Numbered from the stretch's first letter, positions 1-11,563 are shown. The stretch: DNA of 64,000 nucleotides from Pyrus communis (GCF_963583255.1 NC_084805.1:6688827-6752826), one strand, 5' to 3'. The notes: generated by a model from the sequence alone, not told the origin. Translations and numbers: made by a program.

Positions 1-390
1 TCACTAATTCACTACAATATATTTTGGTATACTAATTAGCAAAATATATTATGATACATACGTTTAAGTACACTAATTAGATGAAGTTAAATAAAATTAA
101 TGAATTAAAATGTGTATAATGACAAATTTAAAATTTAATGTAATGACATTACATAAGATATCTATTAAATTTAAAAAAAAAATATAATATAAATTTAAAT
201 CAAATATACAATAAAGAACTAAAATTAATATCCAATCTAACATCAGGTGTTTTTTTTTTTTTTTTAATGTTGATCTTCTTCATTACAACCCTACACTCTC
301 CCCCTCACTTCACTCACACTTAAAATATACAATGATAGTTTTTTTCTCTCTACTTCTAATTTCGTAATTTACACAACTCATAGTTTAATC
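1..390. other. AT-rich intergenic sequence
   Basis: No coding signal, RNA gene or element terminus is visible. The stretch is very AT-rich with a poly-T run near 249-266 and a CT-rich patch near 295-350. The dispersed repeat unit (copy A) begins at its right edge. Confidence 0.6.
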
Positions 391-1220
391 CACTACTAAT
401 CATATCAATATTGTGTTAACTTAACCAATTGCACAATCTGACAATTGTTGGAATTTATCATAAAAAATTTCAGTGCATTAATTAAAAATAGAATAAATCA
501 ATCTAAATTGTAATTAATCCATTAATATTTTCGATATGAGAATATATTCTCCAACAATAATATTACTTTGAAAAATTTCTCCATACAAAGAGCTATATAT
601 TTTCCTTGCAATGATATCTGGCGCATGCAAATAGAATGCGTGCCAAGCACTAAGAATCCAAGTGCATATATCTAATTCCAACTCATCTAATTAAGCACAG
701 AATCTCTTTGCTTCCAAATGATCGATCAATCACATAAAACTCATAGTGTACGTGTGTATGATGTGAGAGCATAAATTAATTAATACAGGCTAACAAACAC
801 CCACGTTCTACAAAAGTAAGTTAAGATTTGATTAGTTGTGAAAAATATATCCTAATCATTACTAATTATTGTTTTGTACATCTGCCACCAAAAAGTATAT
901 ATATATCCTAATCATTACTAATTATTGTTCCGTGAGTCATTCATTGGTTATTTAAATCTCGGATCTGAACAAGGCCACCACTGTTAGAGAACGCTACATG
1001 TTAAATGAGTTAATCCATTGAACACATAACGATTTCTAAGAAGAGTGATAACGCTTACCACCAAATAAGGGTGGTGAGCAAATTAAAACTCTTATATTAT
1101 CGGTGATAATCTATTAGTTTACACCCTTGAATAAATTGATTTCCATTAAAGTTGAGTGTTAAGAGATTAAAATTTTATTTTAGTTTTGTATATATCTACA
1201 CCTACACGCACGCCACACAT

Positions 1221-1452
1221 AAATTTAGAATTCTTTACAATCTCACAATTCTCAAATAACAACTTCAATACTTTATTATTCTCCATAAGGAGGTATTTAT
1301 AAGATTACATAAGAGTAATGCAAGGAAATAAATCTAAACAATCATTTGTCAACAAGACAAGGAAACCTAGACCAAATCAAATCATATCAAAACCCTAATT
1401 AAATCATACAAAAAATCAAATCCTAAAATACTTTCCTTTTTATTTTCCAACA
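1221..1452 (-). repeat. 3' LTR of the small Copia-like element
   Basis: About 90% similar by eye to 2288-2521. It lies at the 3' end in element orientation, because the polypurine tract (1453-1464, + strand CTCCTCAAACTC) adjoins its right edge. Confidence 0.7.
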
Positions 1453-1500
1453 CTCCTCAAACTCATGATGTGAAATCATGACTAACTCCTCTTTTCGAAT

Positions 1501-1875
1501 GCCCAGCTAGAACTAGCGCCAATCTTTTTGAAAGCTTAGCAAATCACAATTAGTCAGAACTAACGCCTTTTTTTCAAATGCCCAGCTGGAACTAGCGCCA
1601 ATCTTTTTGAAAAGCCAACTAGAACAAACGTCTCTTTTCGAAAGCCCGACGAACAAATCATAATCCTCGGAACTAACGTCTCTTTTCGAAAGACCAACTG
1701 TAACTAGCGCTAATCTTTTCAAAAACCCAAATGTAACTAACATCTTTTTTCAGAAGCCTGATAAATAAGTCTTTTGATATGATGGAACTAACGCCTCTTT
1801 TCAAAAGTTCAGTTGAAACAAAAGCTAATCTTTTCGAAAGCCCAACTAAAACTAACGCCTCTTTTCGAAAGCCCC
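1501..1875. repeat. Degenerate tandem repeat with core AACTAACGCCTCTTTTCGAAAG
   Basis: About ten imperfect copies of a short unit alternate between AACTAGCGCCAATCTTTT and AACTAACGCCTCTTTTCG, each followed by a GAAAGCCC-like spacer, within the Copia-like element. No coding role is evident. The theme CGCCTCTT-CGA recurs at 56205-56270 inside another LTR element. Confidence 0.65.
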
Positions 1876-2170
1876 AATCACCAAATCTTTTTATTTTTCT
1901 TCAATTTTTTGTTTCATCCTTCTTGTTTTTTTTTATTCCTCAAACTCATAATCAACCTAAATTAAAAAAAAATAAAAAATAAAACAAAACCCAAAAGCCT
2001 TCATGATAGGAAACGTATCCTACCTTGACAAAACTTTTTTTTTCCCCTTATAATCTCTTTCCTCTAAAGCATTGAAACCACACACTTTTCTTCTCTTTAT
2101 TCTTCTTCATGGCAGTGAAAATTTATCTTCATCTAACAATTGTAGACAATCTTTACTCTCAGGTTCATGG

Positions 2171-2212
2171 CCTGTGGGTGCACGAAGAAAATTAGATTCG
2201 TGCACCCACAGG
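2171..2212. repeat. Perfect 16-bp inverted repeat with 10-nt loop
   Basis: Arms CCTGTGGGTGCACGAA (2171-2186) and its exact reverse complement (2197-2212) flank a 10-nt AT-rich loop. The arms are GC-rich in an AT-rich setting. It could form a stable hairpin in DNA or RNA. Confidence 0.85.
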
Positions 2213-2287
2213 GAAGCGCTAACAGCAAATTTCAACCAAAACTCAAACTCTGCTTTGATATCAAGTTGAAAATAAAGGGTTTAGGGT

Positions 2288-2521
2288 AAATTTGGAAATC
2301 TCTACAACCTCACAATTCTCAAATAACAACTGCAATACTTTATTCTTAGAGGTATTTAAAAGATTACATAGGAGCAATGCAAGTAAATAAACCTAAACAA
2401 TCCTTTGTCAACAAGACAAGGAAACCTAGACCAAATCAAATCATATCAAAACGCTAATTAAATCATATAAAATCACTAACTAAATCAAATCCTAAAATGC
2501 TTTCCTTTTTATTTTCCAACA
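2288..2521 (-). repeat. 5' LTR of the small Copia-like element
   Basis: Direct repeat partner of 1221-1452. The degenerate primer-binding site lies at 2252-2264, on the interior side. Confidence 0.7.
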
Positions 2522-3048
2522 CTTCCACCAATTTAGCCACTCAAACATAGTGCATATGAGATTTTATCGAAAGATCCTGACATTAATTAGTATGTGGTCT
2601 AGTAACATAAGCATCAATGTACTCTTAAAATCTTGGAGGGAAGCGAAGTTCGCTTCAATGGCAATGAAACTTTGAGAAAAGTGAAAATGGAGACACTCCC
2701 AAACCTAATGTCATAGCCAATGGTGAAAGAAATGATGTGTTCAGAAATAACACAAGTGATGTAGCCGACAACGAGTTGAACTTGTTAGGTCTAGAGATAG
2801 AGAGTGGTCAGGATTGAGAGTTTATGGAGCAGAGATGCCTTGTGTTTGGGGCCAAAGATGGTGGAGGGAGGGAGAAGGAAAGAATGGTCAACGAACTTTT
2901 AGAGATCATGGTGTACAAGAAAATGTTTAATTTGATGAAGTCATATAAGATACATCAGTCTCACTTAAATTGACAAAATGAGAAGAATTGAGACCCAAAA
3001 GGGAAAAGAAGGACAGGGAACCCATTATGGTAGGAGATGAGAGGTGCA

Positions 3049-3583
3049 TGTGGATACAAATTTCCACCATTTTCTTCTTGGACAAAATTGTACCTACAAA
3101 ACAATTAACACCTTTGGTCAAGGCCAAGAGTCCCATGTGCCCACGATGAATTTGGGGGGGGGGGTGGCTTTGGCCGAAGAACATCCGATGCCAAATTTAG
3201 AATTTGAGGGAAAAATGTTTAGAGAATTTGAAGAATTTTGCAAGAATGTTGAACCTGGACCTTAGAGAGAATGAGAGGCTATATATAGGGGTATGGTCGG
3301 CCCTATTAGGAGAATAGGGACCGGCCATATGTGGTATGTTTTGGTGTTAATATCAATTAGCTAATTAATGAATTAATTGAGTAATCAATTAATTCATTAG
3401 CCAATTAATATAATTTGAAAGAAAAAAATTTGGGAGTTACCTTGTGGGAAGATTTGATGAGGATGGATGAAATAGGTTTTGAATAATTACCTATTTTGAC
3501 CACTTTTGACCTTGATTAAGGGATGATTGTCCGCTGCTTGCGTATAGAAATCCCAGTGTGCCTTAATCTTGTCATTTTTGCCA
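3049..3583 (-). repeat. 3' LTR of the Gypsy element, U3 start missing
   Basis: It matches the 5' LTR from its TGTG edge up to the TTTTTGCC block near 3575-3583. The last 50 bp found in the 5' LTR (12212-12261) are absent here, and coiled-coil coding sequence begins instead. A deletion at this junction probably removed the LTR start and the 5' part of the antisense ORF together. It contains a run of 11 G at 3154-3164. Confidence 0.8.
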
Positions 3584-4313
3584 AGGAGGTGGAAAGGACT
3601 GTGGCGGCTGAAGCTTACTCCTCGGCCGAGAAAGTCAAGAAGTTGGAATCTGAGTTTGCTGCTTTGAAGGGGTCTAATATTTCTGCCCTTACTTCTCCGC
3701 AGCTTGAGACCGCTCGCCAAGAAATCGTGGATTTGAAGACTAGGCTTGACACGATCCAAGTAAAGTATGAAAGTGTAGAGAAGGAGATCGGGTGTTACAT
3801 ACCTCAAATTCAAGACCTTGAGCGTGTTGTCTCTAAGCTCCGCTCCGCTGCTTACGCAAAGGATGAAAAACTGATCGCTGCTTACAACCAAGTGATCCAC
3901 TTCAAGAAGGTTGTTGATAGGCTTGAGCCTCAAGTGTTGGAACTCCAAGGTGTTTTGAAGATCAAGGATAGTCTGAAGAAAGAAGTGGAGGAGCTGCAAA
4001 GGGTCCGTGCTTGTCTGCTCGAGGAGAATGAGCAGTTGAAGGGTTCGAGGCTGGGTTCGAGGCTTCGCTCACTCAGAATCAAGCTGATTTCTACAAGCTG
4101 AGTTATGTAGACCATCTCTTTGGGCGACCCTCTGACTTTGAGTTTTCTGTAAAGACTTTGAGACCTTTTCTATTTCTCTGGAAAACCTGTTGGCCTTCAC
4201 TTTTGAGTCTTCTATTGGTGAAGTTGTCGGAGAAGTTGGTGCCTAGGTTGGGGTAACTGGGGGTGAAGTCGCTGCTGAGAGCGTCACGACTCCTGAAAGT
4301 ATGGTGACCGAGT
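3523..4313 (+). pseudogene. Antisense coiled-coil ORF of the Gypsy element, truncated and frameshifted
   Basis: The open frame 3523-4101 encodes 192 residues. The first 20 or so come from LTR sequence and the rest forms an almost continuous heptad coiled coil rich in Lys, Glu and Leu (for example VKKLESEFAALKG and LKKEVEELQRV). Near 4035 the frame shifts by one, and a further coding stretch reads DFYKLSYVDHLFGRPSDFEF. A second shift near 4155 and a stop near 4242 follow, and the remnant ends at TAG near 4313. It runs opposite to gag-pol, between integrase and the 3' LTR, where some Tat elements carry extra antisense ORFs. Its function is unknown. It is clearly broken and its natural start is lost. 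Confidence 0.65.
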
Positions 4314-4435
4314 AGTCGTGGGATGTCCAAGCTGCTGAAAAGTAGTATTCTAGGTAGACTTTAGGATTTTCTTTGTTTTCCTTGTTACTTTTGCTTTGCT
4401 TGAACTCCTCGTTTATTCATTTTGCTAGAAAATTT

Positions 4436-4441
4436 AATAAA
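4436..4441 (+). terminator. Poly(A) signal AATAAA downstream of the antisense ORF
   Basis: A canonical AATAAA lies about 120 bp after the final in-frame stop of the coiled-coil remnant, in the strand needed to end its transcript. Confidence 0.45.
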
Positions 4442-5501
4442 CTTGCTTCATTCACCTTTCTCCGTCTTCGCTTCTTTTTTTCATGCCCTAACCTTTAGAC
4501 TTTATAGACCAGTGGTAGGTGTGCTACTTTTCTATAAGTAGATAGGCCTGTGTAGCCTATGTAGCCGTAGGTGTTGTTGTAGAACTTTGCAAAGTTGTTA
4601 GCCATAGGGTTGGCAGCTGGATGCCTTACTTACAGAAGCAGACAAGTCCGTGTAACCACTAGGCTATTAACTTTGGCTTTATCCAATTCCGCAGACTGCG
4701 TAGCAAGTATCACAACACTTTAGGACTTCGTGCAGGTCATAAAGTGCTTGGCAGTGGTGAAGCTTATCGACTATGTAGCATGTCGACAGCGAATAAAGCT
4801 TCATATATACACGCTAGCTTGTTTAACCTTTCACAAGAATGTGTGGTTGTATAAGTCTAGCGTGGCTTTACTGCGCGAAGGGCAAGCCGTAGGTAGTCAT
4901 CTGGAAGCCGTAGGCTACCTTAGTGCACTCGGTAGCTTTATGTGCCTCCTCCGTCTCTAGGGGCCCAGTTCCCCATGGATTAGGCCAAGAGACCTAATCC
5001 TTTAGTTAGCTAAGCCTTGAAAAAGACCATTGTGGCTACTTCTAGGAATCCTGGTGTAAGCCATCGTGCATCTAGTTATACTAGGGTAGACCGACTCATC
5101 CACGTCTGGATATTCAGAGTGTAGAGTTTATCCTCCCGCTTTGGAGAGCAGACCCATGTGGGTGTTGGGGAATTGGTTTACCCTTTCGCATTGGAGAGCA
5201 TGGTTGGTCACTCGGGAGAGGGGGTGTAATTCTTACGATGAGTCCCTAAGAAGAGTGCATTCTTCTTTTAAAAAGTGATCAGTTGTTGTAGACATGTAGT
5301 CAAGCCAAGTTGTAAATTACTTTTGAATTCCTTATTGAAAAACGAGTGAAATGAACGAAAACTTAGCTGTAATGTAAAGACTACATAACAACTGGATAAT
5401 CCTCGGCTTGCGAGGTGGTGCCTGTTGAGCTGCTTGAGTTCTTCGGGCTTTGATGTAGCGGGTGGTTATACATGGTACTTCCTCAGATTGTAGGCATTCC
5501 A
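4442..5501. other. Non-coding spacer between integrase and antisense ORF
   Basis: No supported reading frame. Short phrases such as GTAGCC and GCCGTAGG recur between about 4550 and 4930. It is probably the 3' untranslated part of the Gypsy element. Confidence 0.5.
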
Positions 5502-6420
5502 CTATTTTTCGATCTCTTTGTCGTTCATGGTGGCGAGACTGTAATTACCCTTGCCCTCTACTCTGCTAATCTTGTATGGACCTTCCCAGATGAGATCCAT
5601 CTTTTTGGAGCCTTCTCTGGGATAGTGATGAAGGCTTTTCGTAAGACTAGATGTCCGGGTTTGAACTGCCGGATCTTGGCCCTTTTGTTGTAGCTGGAGA
5701 GGAGTTGCTGCTGGTAGGCTATGATGCCGATGATGGTCTGCTCGCACTTCTCCTCTGCCAGATCTAAGCTTGTGGCCATCTTCTTATTGTTCTGCTCAAT
5801 GCTTGGAAATAGAGTGCTTATACTTGGCATGTTGACACTGGGATGAATGATTACTTCTAAACCAAATGCCAAAGAGAAAGGAGTTTCATTGGTTGCTTGT
5901 CCTTTGATGGTGCGATATGCCCATGGACATCCGAGAAGTTCATCTGGCCATTTTCCCTTCTTGTCGGAGAGGGATTTCTTGAGGCAGTCGAGAATCATTT
6001 TGTTGGATGCTTTAGCTTGCCCATTACCTTGAGCATATTTTGGTGTGGACATGTGTTGCTTGGTGCCTTACTTTTGGAAGAACTTTGCCAAATCTTTGCC
6101 CACGAATTGCGGGTAGTTGTCGGTGACAATGGATTGAGGAATGCCAAATCGGCAAATGATGTTCCTTTATATGAAGTGCTCTCTATCCGTCTGAGATGTG
6201 TTTGTCATGGGCTCTGTTTCTACCCATTTGGTGAAGTAATCAGTTGCCATAATCATCATGTCTCTGCCCCCAGTAGCAGGCGGCATTGGCCCTACCAGGT
6301 CGATTGCCCACTGCATGAACGGTCAAAAACTCGTCTGCAGGTGTGGTTCGTTGGCAGACAGTGCTGGTACCGGCTTGATGCATTAGCAATGGTCACACTT
6401 TTGTACTAATTCCTTAGCAT
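5502..6420 (-). pseudogene. Gypsy integrase remnant
   Basis: On the - strand, a degenerate zinc-binding piece (CDHC near 6390) is followed by the core motifs AIDLVGPMPPA and IVTDN, then QGNGQAKASNK, and a C-terminal GPYKI tail near 5550. Integrases join element cDNA to host DNA with a D,D,E triad. The first two Asp are visible, but the Glu expected in QGNGQAE is Lys here. Two stops fall inside the core, and a frameshift separates the C-terminal segment. It is inactive. Confidence 0.8.
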
Positions 6421-6707
6421 CTTAGTGTATAGTAGCCTTCGTTAAGAGCCTTCTGCGCTAAGGATTTACCTCCAGAGTGATTTCCATAAACGCCTTCGTG
6501 GATTGAGCTTAGAACCTTTAGGTTGTCGGGAGTCGTTAGGCAGCAGAGATGTGGTATGGTGTAAGATCTTCAGACGAGAATGCCGTTCAATATGTAATAA
6601 CGTGCTGCCTTTATTTGGAGCTTTCTAGACTTCAACCTTTCCGTGGGGAGTGTGCCATTAACTAAGTAATCTATAATAGAACTTTGCTAGTTGGGAGTTA
6701 TACTAAC

Positions 6708-7170
6708 CTATGACACTTCGGCTGCCGGCTTTGGCTCTATGCTTGGCTTGTCTAGATACTCCACCGGAATACAGCGTTTGAGTTGGTGGTCTAGGGCGAA
6801 GCCTAGGCCGGCTAGCGCGTTCGCGTGGGCTTTGTCTACCTGTGAAATTTGAGTGAGAGTGCAAGTCTGAAATGCCTTAAGTTGCTTATGTACCTTCTCT
6901 AGGTATTGCGCTATCTTTAGATGTTTTGTCATGTACTCCTTAGTAGTCTGGCTGGTGATTAGTTGGGAATCGAAGTGAATTGCAAGCTTTTTCACCGCCA
7001 AGTCTTTTGCCATTCGAAGGCCTGCTAGTAGGGCCTCGTACTTCGCTTCGTTGTTGGATGCCTTAAAGCCTAGAGTGATTGCCTACTCAAGCATTGAATT
7101 ATTTGGGGTGACAAGGACCACGCCTGCTCCTGAGCCTTTGTAGTTGGATGCGCCATTGACATGAAAATGC
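6708..7170 (-). pseudogene. Gypsy RNase H remnant
   Basis: The - strand reads VNGASNYKGSGAGVVLVTP, then NNEAKYEALLAGLRMAKDL and HFDSQLI. These match the RNase H part of Tat-type pol, which degrades RNA in the RNA-DNA hybrid. The first catalytic Asp (normally DGAS) is Asn and there is a stop between the blocks. It lies between reverse transcriptase and integrase, as expected. Confidence 0.75.
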
Positions 7171-7417
7171 CATAACTCTCCGTTTAGGGGAGCAGGTGCG
7201 GCTCAGGTGTGCTTGGCTGCTTTTGGGGCGTCGTTGGGCCACTCTATTGTGTCGCCTAGGCTAGGCATGAATTCTATTATGAAGTCCACCAAGGCTTGCG
7301 TCTTTATTGTTGTGTGGGGTTGAAAAACTAAACCATATTAGCCAAGTTCCAACGCCCATTTCATCACTCGTTGAGAAGCGTCTGGACCATGCAGGATTGA
7401 TTACAGAGGATACTGAG

Positions 7418-8406
7418 TCATAACGATGGCTGTATGAGCTTTCGAGCTGCAATAACTAGTGACAAAATTAATTTTTCGATCTTTAGGTATCTAGTTTCCA
7501 CATCAAGAAGAGCGTTAGAAGTGTAGAATACCGGCAGTTGGGCCTTCAGCTCTTCTTGTATGAGGGCAGAGCTCACTACCACTTCAAAGACTGCCAAGTA
7601 GATGTATAAGTCCTCTGTTGTTTCCGGCTTGCATAGTAAGGGAGGTGATGTGAGATACTTCTTCAGGTCTTGGAAAGTTCCTTCACACTCTTCATCCCAT
7701 TTATCTCGTTGTGCCCTCTTGATGGCCTTGAAAAAAGGCTTGCACCCATCGGTGGATCGTGAAAGAAAGCAGTTGAGGATTGTTGCTCGTTCGGTCAAGC
7801 TTTGGATCTCCTTCAAGGTAGTTGGAGATTTCATCTTTAGGATCGCTTGGATTTGTTTGGGATATGGCTTGATTCCTCGTTGGGCCACTAGGTACCTTAA
7901 GAATATGCCTGAAGATACTCCAAATGTGCAGTTGGAGGGATTAAGCTTCATTTTGTACTTTCTAAGGATGTTGAAAGTTTCCACTGGGTTGCCGATGTGG
8001 TCTGACCACTGCTTGCCCTTCACCATGATGTCGTCGACGTAGATCTCCATGGTTATTCTAATTTGTTTCTTGAACATCATGTTTACTAACATTTGGTAAG
8101 TAGCTCCTGCGTTCTTGAGGCCAAAGAGCATGACCTTGTAGCGATAGGTACCTCGCTCGATCACGAATGCGGTTTTCTTTTTGTTAGGCTCGTACATGGC
8201 TATTTGGTTGTAGCCGGAATAGGCGTCCAAGAAACTAGCAACTGGTTCCCAGAAGTTGAATCTATTAATAAATCGATTTGAGGAAGTGGATAAGGATCAT
8301 TTGGGCATACTTTGTTGAGGTCGGTGTAATCTGTGCAAACCCTCAATTTGCCCTTCTCTTTCTTCTTTACTAGCACGACATTGGCAAACCATGCTGAGTA
8401 CGCCAC
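7418..8406 (-). pseudogene. Gypsy reverse transcriptase remnant
   Basis: The N-terminal part (8200-8406) has ANVVLVKKKEKGKLRVCTDY and DLNKVCPNDPYPLP. The rest (7418-8230) has DAYSGYNQIAMYEPNKKKTA, LFGLKNAGATYQ, the catalytic YVDDIMVK and the start of the RT/RNase H connection (ALIQEELKAQLPVFY). The two frames overlap by a single frameshift near 8215. The catalytic Asp pair is present, but the frameshift and lesions elsewhere make the copy non-autonomous. Confidence 0.9.
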
Positions 8407-9119
8407 CTATTCTATGAATCCAGCTGCCAATAGCTTTTCAATTTTTGCTTCAATGATCATCACTCGTTCAGGTGCAAAATGCCTTCTTTTTTGGATCACC
8501 GGTTTGGGAGCGGGGTCGACGTGCAACTTGTGGCAAGTTATCTAGAGATCAATGTCGGGCATGAAGGTGACCATGCAAAGACGTCAAGATTTTCTCTAAG
8601 GAAAGTTGTGAGTTATTCCTTCTCGGTTGGGCTTAGACGTGAGTCGATTCTAGCCGTCTTTTCTGGCTGCTGGGGATCAAGAATGATGTACTCGGTGTCC
8701 TCTTCAGGTTTCCATCCTATCTCGTCTGCTTAGGCACCATCTTCTTGATCTGCTTACTGTAATTGCTATTAGGTAGCTTCTTCGTCCTTTTAGACCTCGG
8801 TAGCCTCTACGGGGTAGAGGTCTTTTTTTTTATTCCTTCAATATTTGCACAGCGCGTTGTCGAGATGCAGCCTGGTCAGACTTGATTTCTTCGATTTCTC
8901 ATCCTAGGATGTGGAATCAAATTTTTTTATACTTGACGGAAGTGATGGCATCCAACTTGATCAACCAAGGTTTCCCAAGAATCTCATTGTAAGGAGATTG
9001 GTCACTTAAGATCGTGAACATCTGCTTTAAGACAACTGGCAATGTTTTCACGTCAAGATGGCAGTCGAGGTGTGCTCGTTGAATCTGGTGAGTACCTCCG
9101 CTCAGCGTATAATTGTGTT

Positions 9120-9190
9120 TTCCAAGCCCATCTTCTGAATTACTGAGATTTGAAGTAGGTTGACTGCACTTCCATTGTCAACCATCATTC
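9120..9190 (-). pseudogene. Gypsy retropepsin active-site remnant
   Basis: The - strand reads MMVDNGSAVNLLQISVIQKM, matching the retropepsin active-site block (D-S/T-G-S/A) with Asn in the second position. The rest of 8410-9410 has short broken frames only, so the protease boundaries cannot be given. Confidence 0.65.
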
Positions 9191-9411
9191 TATCTTCTAC
9201 AGTATGAGCTAGTTGGACAGATACTACTAGTGCGTTGTCGTGTGGAAAGTCCACGCCTTTTGCATCCTGCTTGGTGAAGCTAACGATGAGTCCAGGTTGG
9301 GTGTCGACGGCTTAGACCTGCAAGACTAGTAGAGTATGCTAGATCTTCCTCTTTTTGGAGTTGTTAGTTGCCCTCAAGTGCTCGGATTTGGCGAAGATAC
9401 TATTGATTGAT

Positions 9412-11563
9412 TCAATTTGTCTTGGTTGATGGCTCTTTGTCGGCGTCTGTGTTCCTTTTAGGCTGTGCAGCTCGCTTGTCCAAGTATCTGTCGACCTTTC
9501 CTTCTTTCACGAAATTGTTCAGGTAGTTTTTCCAAGTGTAGCAGTCGTCGGTTGTGTAACCAGGTCCTCGGTGGAATGCACAATACTTGGTGTGATCCAA
9601 CTTGGAAGTATCTCCCTTTGATTGTTTCGACAGCTTGAATCATGGCTCGTTCTTGATGTTGCGAAGGATTTGGTGGATCGAGATTGAGAACTTAGAGTAG
9701 TTCTTGGTTGTCGAGCATTCCTTGGTCATGGGTCGGTCCCTATGCTTGGCATCCTGCCTGCTTTTGTTGGACTGCTTCTCGTCATCCTTCTGTTGAGCCG
9801 CTGCCGACTCTTTTTTAAGCTGCTCGGGGGCCTTGTCTGCTCGTCGAGCCTTGTCCCAAAGTGCATGCTTCTTTGCCAGAGTTAGATCTTCTTTCATGAT
9901 CAACTTTCCGAATAGTGGGTGGTTTGTTAGGAGTACTTTTTGGAAGGCTTCACTTGCTATCGAGTTGTCGTATACGACTATCTTCAGATTCTCTGTTTTA
10001 AACCTTTTCACATAGTCGTGGAGCGACTGTTTTGGGTTCTTTTTCACTTTGAACAAGTGGTCAAACTTTTTCTTGATCGAGCGGTAGGATGAGTATTCTT
10101 TGGTGAAAACCAAGGAAAGATCATCAAAACTCTGGATGAATTGTGGTGGTAGGGTGTGAAACCAATCTTGAGCCTCATCTTGTAAAGTGGTGGCAAATAT
10201 CTTGCATATAAGGTTATAGTTGTTCTGATAAATAACCATCGTGCTTTGGTAGTGCTTCAAGTGCCTTTCCAAATTTCCATCTCCTTTGAAAGATATGAAA
10301 TGTGGCATGCTAAACTTACATGGAAGCTCTACCTACTCGATCTTATCCATGAAGGGTGACCTACTCATGTTGGTCATGTCCCGTCGTAGTGCTTCATCGG
10401 AGACTTCGTTGAGTTAAAAATCGTGTAATCGCTCATTTAGAAGCCTTTCTACCTCTTCCTGAATATGCCTTTGTTGGGGGTAGCGGAGTTCTTGGCTACC
10501 CCCAGTCTTGATTTACTAGTCTAGGTTGCTCGGCTCTTCTATGCCGCAGTGGCAGTGCATGTGGTTCGTTCCTAGCAGGTACAAGAATTCTTCGCAGGCT
10601 GCCGGTTGAACTTGAGCCGGATTGAGTGACTGCTTTTCGCCGTCCATCATACTGCCTATTCCGATGTGATGTGGATGATGCTCCCTGCGGGCCTAGCCGC
10701 GAATGAACACTTCGCCTGGAAGGCTGCTCATGTTGATTATTAGAGTGTGGCCCCAACCGTGAGTGTATGCTCGTCCATGGGCCTAGTCGAGAGTGCACGC
10801 TATCTAGAGGGCCCAATCGAGAGTGTACACTGCCCGAACGCTCGATTCATGGCTGGTCGAGTGACTATTCGTCGGGACGTTGCTAAAGAAGTTCTTCGTC
10901 TGCCCTTATCCTACTTTGGGACACCTCGTTTTGGGCACATTACATCTCAGTGTGATGCAAGCGCTGATTCACCAATGTCGTCTATTGTGCGAGGACACTC
11001 ATCAACTCTATGACTTGTCGAGACAAATGTTGTTCGCCATTCGGATTGGAAGTGCTTGGAAGAAATGCATTTCCTTGAGCAATGGAAGTGTGGTAGAGTC
11101 TGGGCGTGAGATTCGAATTGGGGAATGTCAAATCCATAGAGAAGTATAGGAAAAATGCTCCCGCTTCAATCGTAAGCCCAAAAATTTGAAGTCGGGACGA
11201 TTGAACTAATCTTGGACCAATTTGAGCTGCTTGGAAAGCCATGGAAGCAGGTTGGGCCACGGAAGTGGGCTACTCGATGTGTGGCGCACGTGGGTGCGAG
11301 GCTTGGGCTCGGTTTGGAATGCGTTGGGTTTAGGTTGGGTTTGGGCGGCATAGGCCGACTCGGCTAGGGCTTGGCCTTTGAAGGTTGAAGTGGCATGGCT
11401 TGGGCCTTGACCTTGGCACTTTGGGTTTTGCCGAGGGTGGCCACTGTGGTAGTGCCCCATGGGGGTGGTGCCGCTCCACTCATCGTTGTGTTGAGCCTTG
11501 TAGATCGCTGCGGTCCTAATTCTTGAATGCTGGAATTTTCAGTCGTCGAGGTTTCCTTGCCAT
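9412..11563 (-). pseudogene. Gypsy gag remnant
   Basis: The start ATG near 11563 (MARKPRRLKIPAFKN) is followed by an in-frame stop. A middle part (10496-10816) has four copies of a VHSRLGP-like motif. The capsid-like Retrotrans_gag domain lies at 9640-10308 (ERHLKHYQSTMVIYQN, DEAQDWFHTLPP, SLHDYVKRFKTE). The C-terminal part at 9412-9600 has a zinc-knuckle-like YCAFHRGPGYTTDDCYTWKN. Gag packages element RNA into particles. Frames change between blocks, so no intact polyprotein is possible. Confidence 0.8.

Larger units (their letters stand above)
1221..2521 (-). mobile_element. Small non-autonomous Copia-like LTR element
   Basis: Two direct repeats of about 232 bp (1221-1452 and 2288-2521) bound an 835-bp interior. 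On the - strand each begins TGTTGGAAAATAAAAAGG, typical of Copia LTRs. Next to the left repeat the - strand reads GAGTTTGAGGAG, a good polypurine tract. About 20 bp inside the right repeat it reads TTGATATCAAAGC, a degenerate copy of the Met-tRNA primer site TGGTATCAGAGC. The interior encodes no gag or pol. It holds a degenerate tandem repeat and a perfect hairpin. Copy B of the surrounding repeat lacks this block, which supports an insertion. The target duplication is not clear. It fits a TRIM/LARD-type derivative. Confidence 0.7.

Noticed and set aside
3487..3999. 170-codon - strand frame overlapping the + strand coiled coil
   Set aside because: It is the complement of a clear heptad-coding sequence and has no motif of its own.
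5897..6409. 170-codon + strand frame
   Set aside because: It is antisense to the integrase core, which is recognisable on the - strand.
7602..8042. 146-codon + strand frame
   Set aside because: Antisense shadow of reverse transcriptase.
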